Below, one piece after another: positions 21,401 to 33,519 of a stretch of 64,000 bases of DNA. The position numbers were made by a program, and so were the translations under genes. This DNA comes from Lactarius indigo (taxonomy: Eukaryota; Basidiomycota; Agaricomycetes; Russulales; Russulaceae), in NCBI GenBank assembly GCA_025766275.1, contig JAFKAC010000003.1, positions 2,418,001 to 2,482,000 on the forward strand. Direction: 5' to 3'. The notes beneath the pieces were generated by a model. That model was not told where the DNA came from. It did not search any database and was given only the letters and a program-made list of their open reading frames with translations. Position 1 is the first letter of the stretch. Each line of letters opens with the position of its first letter.

Positions 21401-23372
21401 GACACCCCCTTCCAAAGGCAAAATAAGGTGTACGCACCTGATGTTGTCGTTAAAGTTGAGGTCGAAGATGCTACTCAGCACCTCTCGGCCCAGTTCTTCG
21501 ATGATAACCGATTAGTACTTTATCACGGGGAGCGCAAGCAAATGCGCATCTGGTTGTCGAATGTCGGAACTCAGGCGATAGGCGATATTTGGTTAGTCGG
21601 TGGACAAGAGGACGAATTTTGGGTGGAAGAATCTGGGGATCAAGGAGCTGGTGCGCGCTACGCCTCGCCATTCTCTCCGCTATGATGCTTAACGGTTCAC
21701 AGCCGAAGTCTCGGCGCTTGCTTCAGAGACCTTTATTTCCGACAATTCTCTGCTACCCCGAACACCTTATAGAATACCGCTCCCTCCCACTGAAAATCCA
21801 CCACTTCCTCCGGGTGCCAACTTCGAAGTCCCATTTGTGCTCCACGCAAACAAACTAGGAGAGCAGGAGCTCTGTCTATTATTTACTTTTCGGGAGGTAC
21901 GCGGTTCCCTTCTAGTTACCACCGATGCTCGCAATTCAACGCCAAACTTTAGGGAGAAGGCCTTTCATTTCACTGTGTTCGATTGGCACGATCTTTCGAA
22001 GTTCGGCCCCTACTCTCTGCAACACTGACATTTGGGCCTGGACAAAGATTGGAAAACCTCTTCACTTCGCGTTTAGAGGTCCGGAATACCTCCCCTTCGA
22101 CGTCAGTTACTGTGTCCCAGGTGGTAACGCTGAGTCCGACGTGGTCGTGCAGTCCGCTCACCAGCCTTAACCGGTGAGTCATGTGCAAGACCGATTAACA
22201 TCGCTGAGCGGTACCCAGTGAGAGTCTCCTTCCAAGCCAGAGCTCTCAGCTACCTATTGGTCTGAACCCGCGCAAGGGCAAGCACGATTTCGACGATACC
22301 TTCAAGTTTGTGGTAGGCAAGCTCACCCATATCCTCAAGGGGGAGCCAGTAGATGAATCTCTACCCCCGCCAATAACTATATTATGCAATCATATAAACG
22401 AGGTCTGCGAGTTGACAGTGCGCGTTGCATACAAGGCTGATGGGTATGCCAAGACCCCTAGTTCTTCAATCCAGGCACGTTCGGTGATGTCTTTCCTTCA
22501 TCAAGGTCGCCGCAACATTATTACACGGCAGTTGGCGGCTCAGCATCTCTACATCGCCCCTGCAATTCATCCCCACATCTTTCCCTTATATCATCCGCAC
22601 TCACTGGATATTGTTTTATTCTGGAACGTTCCTTCCGATGGGCGGTCAGGGCATATTCTCATATCGGGGGCCATCCTAGGAGCGGAGCACGGTGCCCTCA
22701 ACGCCGTCATTCAAGAGGCCGAGGAAATGAAGGTAAAGCGCATCATGTATGCAGAGACGCAGCGAGAACGATCGAGCGTGCTCGAGGCAATTCGGGCGAG
22801 CGAATGGAATGCCGAGATGAACCCCGTCTCGTTGGTGACAATAGAGCCTGACGTTGTCAGACACAACTTCTCCGAGTTGTCCGTGCCAACCGTTCATCTA
22901 CTCTGTGACTTTTCCACGTTCACCTCACCTTAATTAACAGGTCGTGCCACATCCCCGTGACCATGATGTTGAGAAATTTCTCCATGACTCATCCATCCAG
23001 GTACACTCTCAAGCTGGCATCGAATGTGATACCCGATGGTCCGTCAGGTCTCGAGTGCGCCTTCTTTCTCTTATTCATCCCGGTGGCTGCAGCTTGACGA
23101 ATGTCTTATCACTGCTTTCCAGAGGCTTGGCACCGCCTTCTTGGATTGGACGCCTCACGTTTCACGGGACACTAGAGCCGATGCAGCATACCGCCCTCAA
23201 GCTGACTTTGCTTGCCACAGGCCCGGACACGTATACTCTAGATGGCTGGCAACTAGAGGTTGAGGTTGGCCAGAGGACTGGCCAGGGTTGGCAGACGATC
23301 TATCGTTACTTAGAGAAGCCTTCCAGAGATCACCGGGCTTGTGTCACTGTGGTAGCTGTGACACCACCATGA
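18446..23372 (+). CDS. TRS85: TRAPPIII subunit Trs85 / TRAPPC8
   Basis: Seventeen exons between 18446 and 23372 join in frame to about 1,347 residues. Recognisable segments in order: HPVAIVYAVSTMLSNPLQTL and LIIHPENSPLTNEE (N-terminal TRAPPC8 region), IAKFVREFVSMCLVPWMEK, SRLFSSTRRLFG, LADF-type repeats, AQAAHLSVRRHALRRAALWY, then beta-rich C-terminal sequence ending RLTFHGTLEPMQHT. These match Trs85, the subunit that directs TRAPPIII, an exchange factor for Ypt1/Rab1, to autophagy and ER-Golgi traffic. Most introns are 45-68 bp GT-AG. The acceptor of the fifth intron could be 19912 or 19927; both keep frame. No disabling change seen. Confidence 0.92.
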
Positions 23373-24756
23373 TAATACTTGTTCACATACATGCGTTCTC
23401 CGGGCTGCCGCAGAGATTCGTGCACGCGTAACACATGTGCTCGTCTCCGCCCACACAAATGGCGGGGCGTATGTGGAAAAAAGCACCTGACCTTTTGGGC
23501 CTTTTTATCTTGACCACCGTGACATCTACATGCAGCTCTCTCCACTTTTTTTTTTTTTTTCAAGCTGACGGCCGGAAAATGCTCGCACAGAAATATAAAA
23601 GGGGCTCGCACGCCTCGTGCGCGTTCGTTCACTGGCAACTGGTGATCTGCAAATGCAGGCTCTTTTATGATCTTGCTAACGACCTGATGAAAAGAAGAAA
23701 AAAACCACCGGGACCGATGCGTCGATCCACGTCCCCGAGTCCACAGGCCACCATACACCAGAAAACGGGTGCATGGAGAACGAATGGAGCGAGCACACCA
23801 GATACGGAAGAGGCTTAGGAAGAGGGGCCCCCGAGAAGAAACCGGGCTGAACCCCCCCAAAGAGCTTTCACTGAGGAGAATACGGTAACACCTCAGGTCG
23901 TTTGGTCAGTGAGACCCAGCCAAGCAATGCCATAAACGTTCAAATCGCGAGATATAAATCCAAGAACTTGAAAATTCGTTCTGGAAAGTGTCCCTGGAAG
24001 GGCTTGCTGCTGAGGGTTGCCACTGATTCGAGTCTATGGTGTAAGGACTACGTCATGGCTACTGTAGGCTCACAACGATAGATATTTGACTGTCGACTAC
24101 TCAATATACTCAATTACTAAGCTCGTTATATATACCTGTACGAAAGTAAACATCTCATTCAGATCTGCGTCTGCGTCCACGTCCGTGCTTCCATCTACGT
24201 TTCCGTGTCTCCGTGTTTCTTATCAGCATCTCTCTTACTCTGTACACGCTTCCCTTCGGATCGAAGTCTATTATCGCTACAATAGGAATGTACCGATAAG
24301 TTTCAGACCGGGCCAAGACCAAATGGCTCTCGTCTCTGTTTTGAGGTCTGTCCGTATCCCTATATCCATGTGGCAAGCATACGCGCCAAGATACGCGCGC
24401 CCACAGAGCGTTGGACACACGTTTGAGTAACGTCTGCCACCATTGCCTGCACCCTCTGCCCTCGGGTCCAATGTGACTACTTCCTTGGTTCTCCGTCCTA
24501 TGGCGCCCATCACTTAGGAATCTCAGATTTCGCTTCCGTGACAAAAAATCCATTCAGTGGCTTTTTTGTTACAGAAGCGAAAGTGAAGTCGCTAATTCTT
24601 GACGTACATATCCCGCAAGTAAACGGTGAGATGTTCACATGTCTCAAAACCTTAAGATACTTTTCCTAAACGTTGGTGGCCCCTTCTAATGTGCCTTTGT
24701 AGTAAACAAGAGGACAAAAGTGGGTAACATGTACGCAAATTGATGCCAGAGTTCAG
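23373..24756. other. Gene-poor intergenic stretch
   Basis: About 1.4 kb without a supportable gene. It contains a T-run near 23547-23562 and an A-rich stretch near 23690-23705. Open frames here are short, lack splice partners and show no family resemblance. Confidence 0.5.
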
Positions 24757-25082
24757 AGAAAGTCGGCAGCATTATCCAGCAAACGAGACTCTCGGGACTC
24801 CAGTCTCACTAAGCCTGCTCGTCGTCATTCCCTCAACGGACACGATAGCACCAGCATGGTACCGGATAGACCCCTAGTCGTTGCCTGATTCTTCCAAGAA
24901 AGGGGTGTAAGAGCCTGCCTAAGTTGGTCGAGGGTGAGGGGTGTTACGGTTTGGTATGCATAAATACAGCGCGTACATATACTCGAGTAGTACACACTAT
25001 TATAATTGACCCCGGCATCTAGACCCTCACAAGGGGAGAGAAAGCGAGACCTCATTGGCAAGCTCAAAGATAAGGCGATTGA
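24757..25082 (+). pseudogene. Broken partial copy of the WW-domain gene, interrupted by a ~130-bp insertion
   Basis: Positions 24757-24905 and 25036-25082 are collinear with about 17613-17810, inside exon 2 of the WW gene. Shared blocks include GAGAAAGTCGGCAGC, AAGCCTGCTCGTCG, GATAGCACCAGCATGGTA, TTCCAAGAAAGGG and CTCAAAGATAAGGCGAT. Small indels and substitutions destroy the frame. About 130 bp of unrelated sequence separates the halves, bounded by AAGGGG at 24900-24905 and 25031-25036, which looks like a target-site duplication. Neither the WW domain nor the Gly-rich tail is present. Confidence 0.8.
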
Positions 25083-25619
25083 GGCAAACACAGAATGTGG
25101 TGCCTGTGTCGTTGGATATCCACGGCGGGTGGCTTAGGACATAAGGCCATGGGCCACGAAGCAGGTCATATAATGCGTGACGGCGTGTAGCACCTACATT
25201 TGCGCGAGTGAAATGCCCCACAAGATAGTCAGAGAGAAGTGCAAACGAAATACGCAGCACGGGCCCATCTGAGCTGCAATTGCAGCAGAGTAACCACTGG
25301 CAAATGGTGGGATATGGGCGGGTATCGTTGTGTGAACAGCAGCAGCAGTTGCTCAAGTGTGTGTTCATGGAGTGTGGCTTAGTAAAGTCTACGGAAACCG
25401 TGGGTGTGCCGCAACATTCAGTCCTCGGGCCTCACTGGCGGGTGGTTTCCGCGCGGCGCGAGATGAGCCGACGAAGCGGCTCCATAAATTTGCAAGGCAA
25501 TGCTTGTGACGGTAAGCATGCTCTATAGAAGGTATCGAAGATGCCTCAGGGCGAACACAAGGTTTGTCACCATCACCAAGTGGCTCGTGATTCTGAAAGG
25601 ATCACACACTGTCTAACTG
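25083..25619. other. Intergenic, no gene seen
   Basis: Sequence between the WW-gene remnant and the 3' end of the next minus-strand gene. It has CAG-rich sequence near 25338 and no supported coding region. Confidence 0.4.
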
Positions 25620-26351
25620 CTAAGACGTATCTGCATGGGTGTCAGGAAATCCATTCGTTTGTTAGAATTGGCTAGCATCTTACAGAAGTCATACACCAAA
25701 CGGGCTTGAATGTGTTCACTTTCTGGTCCGAGGAAGTCGACGTGGCGGACGTAGCGCCTTTCATCCCCGACTAGTTCAAATCCCCAAATCTGATCCAGCG
25801 AGACGCGATTCAGGACTAAGCGTGGAATCGAGGCAACGGAACTGTACCTGCTCCGCAATCCAGGTCTTCCCACTCTTTGGGGTATCACTTTGCGCGTGCG
25901 CGTTAATCGCACCATGCTGTTCTGTATCCTGGAGCCATCCTTTTCGGAGATACTCGTTGTCGAGCTCATCGAGCTTAACCCTTCTGGATTTTCCAACAAC
26001 TGGTCCAAATAGATGGTCGTTGTGTTCCCTGGGAGTCCAGTCCAAGGTGCGATTCTCGAACGTCCCAGGAACACCACCCGTGAGCCTCTGGTCGATCTCA
26101 ATGTGCTCGACATCGTTTTCGTCCTTGTAATGTTTGATATAGAGAGTTACTGTGGCCAAGGCAATGGCGCTCCGCATCCACCAGCCCACACCTTGAAGGC
26201 GTAAGATTTCGTCCGTATCGTCGCTCAGGGTTTTGTTCTGAATGACGGAAAAAGAGTCACGATGAAAACGTGGTCATCCAGAAAGAGTGAAACCAACCAT
26301 AACCCATGTCCCACTTAAATCGAGGGTTGTGAGGTCGGGGGGCGCGGCCAT
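25620..26351 (-). CDS. Conserved fungal protein of unknown function (lipocalin-like fold suspected)
   Basis: Four exons (26351..26298, 26237..25848, 25789..25684, 25630..25620) give 186 residues. The order of motifs, DLSGTWVMNKTLSDD, LQGVGWWMRSAIALATVTL, TPREHNDHLFGPVVGKSRRV, GWLQDTEQHGAI and RRYVRHVDFLGPESE, belongs to a family I recall as widespread in ascomycetes and basidiomycetes but without a known role. The alternating polar and hydrophobic pattern suggests a small beta-barrel, by inference. No signal peptide or membrane helix. The last exon encodes only the final residues, ending VYDFYTS. Cys-poor and without obvious catalytic residues. Confidence 0.8.
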
Positions 26352-26499
26352 GAGTGATTGTATCTAATGAGCAAGGAGGAAAACTTGGCAACTTCTACCT
26401 GTCTTCCCTATTATAAGACTGAAGTACCGAAGGCCTAATTGGGATGGCACAGCGCCAGGGCCCGGACAAGAGAATAGAGAACCCCAAGACGGGACACAA

Positions 26500-27126
26500 C
26501 TATTTGGACTTGGTAGAGAAGACAGAGATCACCTTCCACGGAGCGTCTTTACCCCTTTCCCATGCCTGGGGTCCTCGGCTGTCATCTCCGCCAAACTCAA
26601 CCATAAGGCCATCTCTGGTCCACTCTACCCAGATCCCAATACTACCAGATGAGGGCCCAGAGCCACCACCTTTTCTATCTGGCTCTCCCAAAAGTGTGAC
26701 AAATTCCTTTCCTACCATATGTTGCGTGATATTGAGAAATGAGGGGCGGGCGATGTCACCCCTGGTTTCTGGTGTTATTGAGATGACAATGGGGGTGATG
26801 GGATAAGGCGAGTATGTGGAACGCTGGGAACCTGTCTCTCCGTTGTTAGATTTGACGCTGTTGTATATGTCGACGCCATCTAAGACAAGATGCGTGTCAA
26901 GTAAGTCTTGACGTGGGGCATTGAACCTCGGCTTGTAGCCGTTTACGGGAACGAATAGCAGGCTAAGGCCAAGGGAGTAGTAATTAAAGTACACCGCGTC
27001 GGGGTACGCTTTAACCTCTGGGGTAGGGATTGTAGTAGATAGGGTGGAAAGATACGCCGTAAGTTGTTGAAAGGAAGGGGAGTGCCCTAACAGGCCACGC
27101 AAATCACCAATGTTGGGGTCGGACAT
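26500..27126 (-). CDS. Conserved protein of unknown function
   Basis: A single exon of 208 residues starts MSDPNIGDLRGLLGHSP and ends VISVFSTKSK. It contains AYPDAVYFNYYSLGLSLLFVP, GIWVEWTRDGLMVEFGG and WERGKDAPWKVISVF. These Trp- and Tyr-rich blocks look like a conserved eukaryotic family that I cannot name. No signal peptide or membrane segment. It starts 57 bp from an in-frame ATG of the divergent seipin gene, so the two share a promoter. No intron is needed, unusual beside its intron-rich neighbours. Confidence 0.75.
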   Translation of the reverse strand: MSDPNIGDLRGLLGHSPSFQQLTAYLSTLSTTIPTPEVKAYPDAVYFNYYSLGLSLLFVPVNGYKPRFNAPRQDLLDTHLVLDGVDIYNSVKSNNGETGSQRSTYSPYPITPIVISITPETRGDIARPSFLNITQHMVGKEFVTLLGEPDRKGGGSGPSSGSIGIWVEWTRDGLMVEFGGDDSRGPQAWERGKDAPWKVISVFSTKSK

Positions 27127-27282
27127 CAAGGTAAGGGGACGGCGTTATCACGTGTTATGTACGCGGAGTAGCGGGCCGCAGACATGGAACCGATTCGGGA
27201 AAGCCGCCTGCCAGATGTCGTTTATATTTGCAGCTTGTCAGTGCACACCCAGTTGGCACGTCCACTCTTGTCCCCAACTACG

Positions 27283-28514
27283 ATGGTAGATGGCCCCGAT
27301 AAACCTCTATCAAGACAGAGACGACAGCCCTTTCTGTCTCGCATAACATATGCACTGTTTATATATCCTTTAGAGCTCTTTCTTTCCGTTGTGGCCTCTG
27401 TACTCCGTCCCGTTGCCCCACAACTCATTCCATTTGCCGTATTTTTCCTCCTGGTCCCTCTTCTGGCCGTCCCTGCATTTATATCAGGCTTATATGTCTG
27501 GTATAGCCGTGCAATTAGCTGGGAAACCCCTCTTTTCTTCCAATATGGGTGTGTCTTACTATACAGTCGGTCAGGGGTATTCACTCACGCCCTCGAAGCG
27601 ATGGGCTTCCACCTTACGCCGAAACTCAGCTCACTTCATTCAACCCTACACAACCATACGACATATCTCTTCATCTTGTTGTTCCGACGACGCCGTCCAA
27701 CTATGATATCGGCAATTTCATGACGACTCTAACATTGACCGGCCCGTCAAATAGGGTCCTCACCACAATCCGAAAGCCTGTATGTCCGACCCTATTTCTC
27801 TTGACATATGCTTATATTATCGTTAATAGGCAATTATTCTCCCACCGTCTTCCTTTCGCTGGTCGAACCCTACCACCACAACTCTGAAAATCCCTCTTCT
27901 AACCCGCTATGTATCTGGTGTCAGTCGTGTTTCTGTCCGAGTTGAGTTGGGCAGACAGGACGGTTGGAGGTCTATTGGATCCGGCGCAGGGAAGGAACTT
28001 AGCGTACTCACCGCACTCATCGAAGGCAGGCTTCGGCCACGGGGCATACGGTAAGTCCCTCCTTTCCGCTTTGTCCCGAAAAAGATCTCATACTTCCCCG
28101 TAGTGGAGTTGTCGCAAGATTCCCTCTACTGTCCGGCGCTGTTGCCTCCACTGTGTTCCTCGTAGCGTCCTTTTCGTCTTTGGCTGTCTGCCTCGTCCCT
28201 GCTCTTCGTTGGCAGTACGGGAACACCGGGGCGACGATCCCTCCATTTGGGCCGGGCACACGTCCGAGGACCCTGCAGGTTGCGCCGGGTGAGAAACGAG
28301 TCCGGAAACGATCGTTGAAACGGAGCGGGAGCGTCAGTCACGTAAAGTTGGAGGTGTGTCTTCACATGCATAGTTTCTGTCTTTATGGTCATTTTCTCAC
28401 ATGTGCCAGGATCACGATAGTGGTGTCGTTACACTCCCCCCAACCGAAGCGACACCCACCGCGCTACGCCGTCGCCGATCTATGGTGTCGGTCCCTGTTT
28501 CCGAGAGTGATTGA
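27283..28514 (+). CDS. SEI1: Seipin (lipid-droplet biogenesis protein)
   Basis: Five exons (27283..27548, 27599..27779, 27830..28050, 28104..28353, 28410..28514) give about 340 residues. Two membrane helices flank a lumenal beta-rich domain: VVASVLRPVAPQLIPFAVFF and following near the start, and AVASTVFLVASFSSLAVCLV after it. The lumenal domain has the seipin signature YDIGNFMTTLTL and the preceding YDISLHLVVPTT. Seipin sits in the ER at ER-lipid droplet contacts and controls droplet formation. The C-terminus is a basic cytosolic tail (KRVRKRSLKRSGS). An upstream in-frame ATG at 27184 would add 33 residues; 27283 puts the first membrane helix at the usual distance. Confidence 0.85.
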
Positions 28515-28978
28515 CGTACTCCCGTCAAACTGAGCGCTAATTGGTGTACTTGTCCTCTCCAAATCTGAGGCTGTCTTATCATTATTCGCTTGACATTTCC
28601 GTGGTATTTCCATCGGATCGCGCTGTCATAGAGCCCGTATCACTTCTTTCTTTAGTCTGTCTAGAGCGCATTTACTTGCAGCCTGTACTAGAACACCGGG
28701 GCTGATCACAGGCGATCTGGTACTTGACTTTCGATCTTCTGGACTCGTAAGACATGTACGATTCATTTCCACACTGAAATTATCATAATCACGAAGGTCG
28801 TCTTGGGGTAGACAGTCCTCCTGACTGAGTTCCATTCTCCAATGAACTGTGGTATCGTTTTACTGATACTGAAACGTATGTCAGATGTCAGATATCGTAG
28901 CTTGAAATCGTGGCACTCCGTCAAGTAGGGAAAACGATTTCCTGAGTCAAAGAAAAGCCGAACCCAGCATCGCAAGGT
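28515..28978. other. Tail-to-tail intergenic region
   Basis: Lies between the 3' ends of seipin (plus) and the SH3BGR-like gene (minus), so it should hold two 3' untranslated regions and terminators. No coding sequence supported. Confidence 0.4.
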
Positions 28979-30027
28979 TCAGGTAGTTGTTTCCGAGACG
29001 ACCTCAGCCCCGCCGTCAGCCTTCTCATCACCCCGTTCTACTGCCCTCGCTTCCACTTCTTCGAGAACCACTTCCGCCTTGGCACTGGCTTTGTCCTTGG
29101 ACGCCAGGCTGCCCGATGCTACCATCTCTGCTTCACCTTCTTTACCAGCCTCGTCTATGGGAGCACTCAAACCCTTCACGAGGGCACCAGCCTCTTCCTC
29201 ACCGAGTCCGAGCTCTTCCACAAGTGCGACGAGGTCGTCGTCGGTCACCTTGAGCCCCTGCAGGCCGTACCCCGACAGTTCGTCGCCTACGTCAAACTCA
29301 GATTCGTTGCGCTTGCGCAGGGTTTCTTTCAGTCCTACTGGGCCTACGGTGCCGCGCAGCGGCGACGTTTTCGACGCGGGACTGAGATCGAACAATGCCT
29401 TGTGGGACGGCTTGGCCATTTGAGACGGTGAGGAGGCACCGGGCACGCCGATGGGCTGCGTGGGGAGCGTGGGGCGTGTCTCCTCGATGGATTCGTTCCA
29501 TGTTTCCTTTAGTCGGAGAAAGGTATCGAGCTCGCCATACTCCACTGCATCTTCGCTATAGAGACGGAGGCATTGGTACATGAGTGATGAGCGCTCGTAG
29601 TAGAAAGTGAGCTCACAAGTCCGCAAAGGACTGGTAGATGAGTTAGCGTGCGCGTTGAGATTTTAGTAGTAGGCAGGCCACCTACCCCGGGGCATGTCCC
29701 TCCAACTAGTATACCCGGCAACTGCTGCTTGTCTTAGGATAGGTTCATTTAACTATGGCGATAATCACATGCAAAAGGGCGCTGCTCACCCTGGGGAGCC
29801 TTTCTCCTCCAGAGTCTCTTTGCCTCATCATCGGAGGCCAGATCATAGGAACTGAATGCGATGTTCTTCGATTGAAGGATCCGCAAGATGTATTCTACGC
29901 TGCTGGTGATCAGCCTACTTGCAACCGCGAGGTGGAGAGCTCGTTAATAAAATACACCTTGGCGCTGTCGTAGGGCTGGCTGCGACGCTATAGTCGTCAA
30001 AAATATCTGGATGGGAGGAGACACCAT
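28979..30027 (-). CDS. SH3BGR/glutaredoxin-like protein with long acidic C-terminal extension
   Basis: Five exons (30027..29958, 29894..29790, 29732..29686, 29630..29617, 29555..28979) give 270 residues. The first ~95 residues are a thioredoxin-fold SH3BGR-like domain: IQIFLTTIASQPALRQRQEY, ILQSKNIAFSSYDLASDDEA, QQLPGILVGGTCPG and FEDAVEYGELDTFLRL. It lacks a glutaredoxin CxxC pair at the usual place, as in the SH3BGR group. The remaining ~170 residues are disordered and acidic, with a small helical block GLKVTDDDLVALVEELGLGE. Exon 4 is only 14 nt. Role unknown; probably a protein-interaction module. Confidence 0.85.
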
Positions 30028-30341
30028 TGTGGAAGCGCCTGATCAGACGCCTTTGCTGAACCGGTTGATGGTATATAGACAAGGCTCAGAGGATCCCAGC
30101 ATCATTATTTAAGATCAAGCACGACGGAGGGGACGCGAAACCCTCCCGAGTTACCTTTCTCGCACTATCCTCAACCCCCAATAATAACTTTAGAGTGCCG
30201 CAATAGCATTTAGAGTCGATCTTGTGCTCTCAGCGTCCGAGTCGAACCAAATCGACTTTTCACGACTCACCGACCGGCACCTTGGCGGTCTTCGGCTCTC
30301 TCGGCTTTGTTATCACTTAGTGATATCTATATCTAACGACC

Positions 30342-30973
30342 ATGGCACCAAAAGTTCTCATCGTATGCTTGGGCAATATATGCCGTTCTCCGATGGGAGA
30401 AGCCGTCCTCAGAAAGATCGCCAAGGACCGTGATATCGACATCACCGTTGACAGTGCTGGTACAGGGGCGTATCATATCGGCGAGGAGCCCGACGAACGG
30501 TAAACGATATCTTTCCACTGCCGGTTACAGAAATCACAACTTCATCCTGTAGCACCACCAGCACTTGTAAGAAGGTGTGCACATTCATCTCCGGGGAATG
30601 ATCTACATCGTTCCAATATTAGTACACAGTTTGGAGTCCCCATCTCGCACGAGGCACGTCAAGTGCAGGAGAGGGACTTTTACTCCTTCACGCACATCCT
30701 CACTGCCGATACCTCGAACCTCAATGACCTACTGCGCAAGAAACCTGACGACGCTACAGCAGAAGTGAAGCTATGGGGATCATACCTAGATGGCAAATCA
30801 ATTCCTGATCCTTACTATGGAGGCATTGTGAGTTCGTTATGGGCTGTTGTGCGATAGTACACAACACTGAAGGTCTTATGTAGAAAGGATTTGAAGACAT
30901 ATATGACCAATGCGCTAAATTGTCGAATGCCTTCTTGGACACCCTGTCGGGGGCCCCCTCCGCTTCCTTGTGA
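30342..30973 (+). CDS. LTP1: Low-molecular-weight protein tyrosine phosphatase
   Basis: Four exons (30342..30499, 30553..30574, 30630..30827, 30884..30973) give 155 residues, the usual length. The catalytic loop is at the N-terminus: VCLGNICRSPMGEAV, giving C-x5-R with the nucleophilic Cys9 and Arg15. The general-acid Asp lies in IPDPYYGG. DSAGTGAYHIGEEPDER and THILTADTSNLNDL are also typical. The enzyme is cytosolic and dephosphorylates phosphotyrosine. Divergent from the SH3BGR-like gene, with 314 bp between starts, and tail-to-tail with the next gene only 85 bp away. Confidence 0.95.
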
Positions 30974-31058
30974 CGACCCCATAGACCAATTTGTAATGAC
31001 TAGTTTGTCACATTGCTCGCCCTACTATCATACATGTGCCATCGCACCACGGACACCC

Positions 31059-33459
31059 TTAGTGATGGGTGGGCATATGGACAGACGCCCGACTGTTGAG
31101 TGCATCCTCAGCCTTCCATAGGCTTGTCGTCGTCTACCAATATGGGTAAATCGATGGGCGAAAAGATCTGGGCAAGACATCAGACTTTACCTTCTTCTGC
31201 GTATAGAATTCGATGGCACTACGAAGTGTCATTAATAGGACCGAAAGAATGTCGCATCGATAGAACACTACCTCTTTCCGTAGAAACCAAGGTCACCCAG
31301 GGCACTGGCCTAGGAACAGAAATCATGAGCCCCCGACTGTTCCCGAGAGCGACGCAACATTACCTTGTTTCCGCTCCAAGAAAACATTGGAAGTGGTACT
31401 GGGATCGGAACGTTAATTCCGATCTGACCGACGTTTACATCGTGCTCGAACTTCCGTGCAGTCGCACCCGACTGGGTGAAAATCGCCGTGCCATTCCCGT
31501 ATCGATTCTGGTTAATAATTTGGATACCTTCGTCTAGCGTGTCCGCCTTGATAACAACGAGGACAGGTCCAAATATCTCTTGACTGAGGCAAGTCTTCAT
31601 ACTGTGAACGGTGAACACAAGAAACCACCCACTCATAGCACTTCATTGAAGTGTTCGCTTCGATAATTGTTGGTCCGATGAAATTGCCACGCTCGTAACC
31701 AGAAACCGTAACATGGCGTCCATCAAGGTGGATCTTGCCGCCCTCTTGCTCGGCAGAACCGATCAATCCAAGAATTCGGTCTTTGGCAGCTGGTGAAATA
31801 ACGGGCCCGCTAACATGGGATGAGAAAGGGGCATGTAGATATGGGACTGAGGTGCTCACAGGTCGACGTCCTTCTCAAAGCCACCGCCCACCTTCAAGTT
31901 TTTGGCGAGGTTCACGAGGTCCGTAAGCCATGCTTGAGCATCGCCAACCAATATTGCTACGGAGAGAGCCATGCATCGTTGGCCGGCGGCTTGAAAGAGT
32001 CGTCAACAAGATATCTCGATCACAGAGATTGCAAACTTACCACCAAAAGCAGCACCAACGACAGAATTAAGCGCGAGATTTTTATTAGCTACCAAGGCGA
32101 GTGAGTGGGTCTACTTGAATGGAGAATGCATCCCCTACCATCGGGCAAGATTACGGCGTGGTTCTTGGCACCCATGTTTGATTGAACCCTTTTGCCGTTC
32201 TTCGTCCCACTATAGGGAGCCTATCAGTAAGAACGAGCGCGAGAAAGCAGAAAAAGAATCCAAACCGTTCGTAAATGTGCTTTCCCGCGCGGTCGCCTCC
32301 AACAAAACTGATTGCTTTGATACTGGGATGATCACAGATAGCATTCACTGTTGGAACTGTCCCGTGCACGACATTGATGACACCTGGAGGGAGCCCCGCT
32401 CTTTGACAAAGTTCGGCAATGATCATCGCTGCTCCAGGGTCACGCTCAGAGGGTTTCAGGATTAGAGTGTTCCCGGTTACGGTAGCCAGAGGGATCGACC
32501 AGAGTGGGATCATCCTATCGACGTTCGTTGTGAAAAGCGCGACGTCACCGTTGACAAAGGGACGTACGCAGGAAAATTGAATGGAGCGATGCTATGCAAG
32601 ACAGCGTCAGTGAATGCAGTGATGAGGTGATTTCTAAGACATACGCAGAGGTCACACCTAAAGGAACCTTACGCACTTCGGTATCCATATCTCGGCTAAC
32701 TACCTCAGGTCTAATTTAAAGCATCAAGGTAAAAACGAGGAATTGGCAATGACGAACCCTCAATTTTCTCGCTTAGCAGAAGCGAAGGTGCACTTGCAGC
32801 ATGTTCCACCACTTGGAGTCCACGGAGGATGTCGCCATGCGCATCTTCGTGCATTCTTCAGGAAAACCTCAGGAAAGAACAATGATAAATCAGACCTGGA
32901 ACGGTCTTTCCTTGTTCTAAGACTATGCTTGCGGCTAAGGAATCAGCGTTCTCTCGGATGAGGCGCTGCAACCTGTGAAATGAACATGAGCAGGCGCGAG
33001 AATAGCACACAATTGTGGCAACGAACTCGAAAATGAATCTCTGACGTGTCAGAACTGTTGACTGGCTCCACGTCTTGAACGCCTCAGAAGCAGCCTCGAC
33101 TGCCTGCTCGAATTCTGTGTCGGTGGTCTCCGGGACACGAGTGAGGAGTGTTTGTGTCGACTATAGCGACGTGACGGTGAGTTCAAGTGAGACAACAAGC
33201 AGAGTCCGCAACGCACTGGGTCTACGACTTCAATCCACTGAGTCGCCTTGCTTTGCACAAATTCTCCCCCGATGAAATTCGTAGTGTTTTCCCCAGACGC
33301 ACTTGTACCTTTCCAATCTCTGGAGAGCTTTTCCGCTTTTTCGCGTACTACGGAATTGAGACCACGAAGGGGTGGCTGTACGGATACTGTAGCGTATGTG
33401 CGTTTACATATGGCGCTCGTGTGGATGCGGGAAGAAAACATGGCAGGTGGACGAAGCAT
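31059..33459 (-). CDS. Methylmalonate-semialdehyde dehydrogenase (acylating), mitochondrial
   Basis: A multi-exon gene with a presequence [20 protein letters not shown] rich in Arg and Ser, predicting mitochondrial import. The enzyme follows: [78 protein letters not shown], the catalytic Cys in [10 protein letters not shown], and [17 protein letters not shown]. This is the ALDH6 type, which converts methylmalonate semialdehyde and malonate semialdehyde to acyl-CoAs using CoA and NAD in valine, pyrimidine and inositol catabolism. About eight short introns; the first begins at 33216. Start-to-start distance with the divergent Myb gene is 60 bp, so they share a promoter. Confidence 0.92.
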
Positions 33460-33519
33460 GTTGGAGAGCACGAGAACACGAAGACGTTAGCGCCCTTACC
33501 ACCCACTTTATACCTTATC

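Noticed and set aside
22391..22449. Possible 59-bp GT-AG intron in TRS85
   Set aside because: Removing it shifts the frame away from clearly conserved sequence (YAETQRERSSVLEAIRASEW); the exon reads straight through.
24825..25091. Minus-strand open frame with hydrophobic start (88 codons)
   Set aside because: Lies across the WW-gene remnant and its insertion; it is chance sequence opposite a pseudogene.
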